Shown: in pieces, positions 14,067 through 14,348 of the stretch
How positions within the stretch are numbered: the first letter of the stretch is position 1
Layout: each line of letters starts with the position of its first letter
Source: Gammaproteobacteria bacterium
GTDB lineage: Bacteria > Pseudomonadota > Gammaproteobacteria > Arenicellales > JAOTYS01
Direction of reading: 5' to 3'
Length of the DNA stretch: 14,348 nucleotides
Assembly: GCA_029861795.1 (NCBI GenBank)
Contig: JAOTYS010000073.1
Location: forward strand, 1-14,348
Position numbers and translations under genes: made by a program
The notes under the pieces: generated by a model
The model's database searches: none
What the model was told of the DNA's origin: nothing
What the model saw: the letters and a program-made list of their open reading frames with translations, nothing else

Positions 14067-14348
14067 CTATATGTCGTCTTCGCCAAGGATGATCGAACCG
14101 TCTTCAGCCCAGCGCACTCGGGTGATGCCCGGCGATTCCGTTTCTAGCTTTTCCAGTATCTTGTGTTGTTCTACCAGCTGGGTCTGCTGCGCCCTCACCT
14201 GGTCCGCCAGCCGCTTGTTCTCCAGCAACACAGCGCGATGGACAAGCGCTTGGCTGAGGGTGGCCTTAAGCTCATAGTCTTTCCAGGGCTTGCTGATAAA
14301 ACGGTAGATCTCGGCCTGGTTAATCGCCGCTAGTAGCGCCTCTAGGTC
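14067..14348 (-). CDS. Response regulator, C-terminal part (5' end outside window)
   Basis: The visible 93 residues begin inside a receiver domain. YRFISKPWKDYEL (15-27) contains the conserved switch Lys followed by Pro-Trp, typical of RpfG-like receivers. A long coiled-coil helix follows (about 30-70, rich in Gln, Leu and Glu). The tail ends ITRVRWAEDGSIILGEDDI at a TAG stop (14067-14069). No DNA-binding or catalytic output domain follows the receiver, so output is probably by protein contact through the coiled coil. The KPW segment and following helix resemble the same part of the receiver fused to the motor ATPase downstream (LKPWNDDDL), suggesting related receivers. It is the first gene visible of the kinase-GTPase-motor operon. 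The N-terminal half, including the phosphoacceptor Asp, cannot be inspected. Confidence 0.82.
   Translation of the reverse strand, partial: DLEALLAAINQAEIYRFISKPWKDYELKATLSQALVHRAVLLENKRLADQVRAQQTQLVEQHKILEKLETESPGITRVRWAEDGSIILGEDDI

Overview
The window looks like a chromosomal segment from a free-living Gram-negative proteobacterium, most likely gammaproteobacterial. This is inferred from a lipobox M23 peptidase, a dual GGDEF/EAL protein, a PilB/GspE-type ATPase and an MglA-like GTPase; nothing seen fixes the genus. I see no tRNA, rRNA, transposase, integrase or CRISPR array.

Layout. (1) Positions 1-852, plus strand: the probable tail of an unknown protein, then a secreted lipoprotein with an M23 (LytM-type) peptidase domain. 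(2) Positions 912-6885, an accessory-looking block: a TPR/methyltransferase fusion (-), a divergent sulfotransferase-like protein (-), a beta-propeller-like protein (+), a canonical PAPS-type sulfotransferase (-) and a 75-residue membrane protein (-). Much of this block is visibly AT-richer than its surroundings (23 G+C of 60 bases counted at 4861-4920, against 40 of 60 at 8101-8160). It suggests tailoring (sulfation, methylation) of a glycan or other surface or secreted molecule, although the acceptor cannot be read from the sequence. (3) Positions 6886-7355: 470 bases without a convincing gene. (4) Positions 7356-9455, minus strand: a PAS-PAS-GGDEF-EAL cyclic-di-GMP enzyme with intact signature residues. 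(5) Positions 9456-9913: intergenic, with two small dyads. (6) Positions 9914-14348, minus strand: a tight signalling operon read from right to left. It encodes a response regulator (5' part outside the window), an MglA-like Ras-type GTPase, a soluble histidine kinase, and a PilB/GspE-type motor ATPase fused to an N-terminal receiver domain. Gaps are 8 bases, then a 10-base overlap, then 3 bases.

The most interesting unit is this last operon. Kinase, GTPase and a receiver-controlled pilus/secretion motor are encoded together, while no pilin, platform protein (PilC/GspF) or MglB-like gene is visible. The motor's receiver keeps its phosphorylation residues, while its MshEN-like region appears to have lost the Arg/Gly positions used for cyclic-di-GMP binding in related ATPases. 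The GTPase keeps Arg53 and Gln82 of MglA but has Ala at the Ras Gly12 position. A second theme is homopolymer tracts in the two sulfotransferase genes (G7 inside the P-loop codons of one, T9 in the other), which could be slippage sites.
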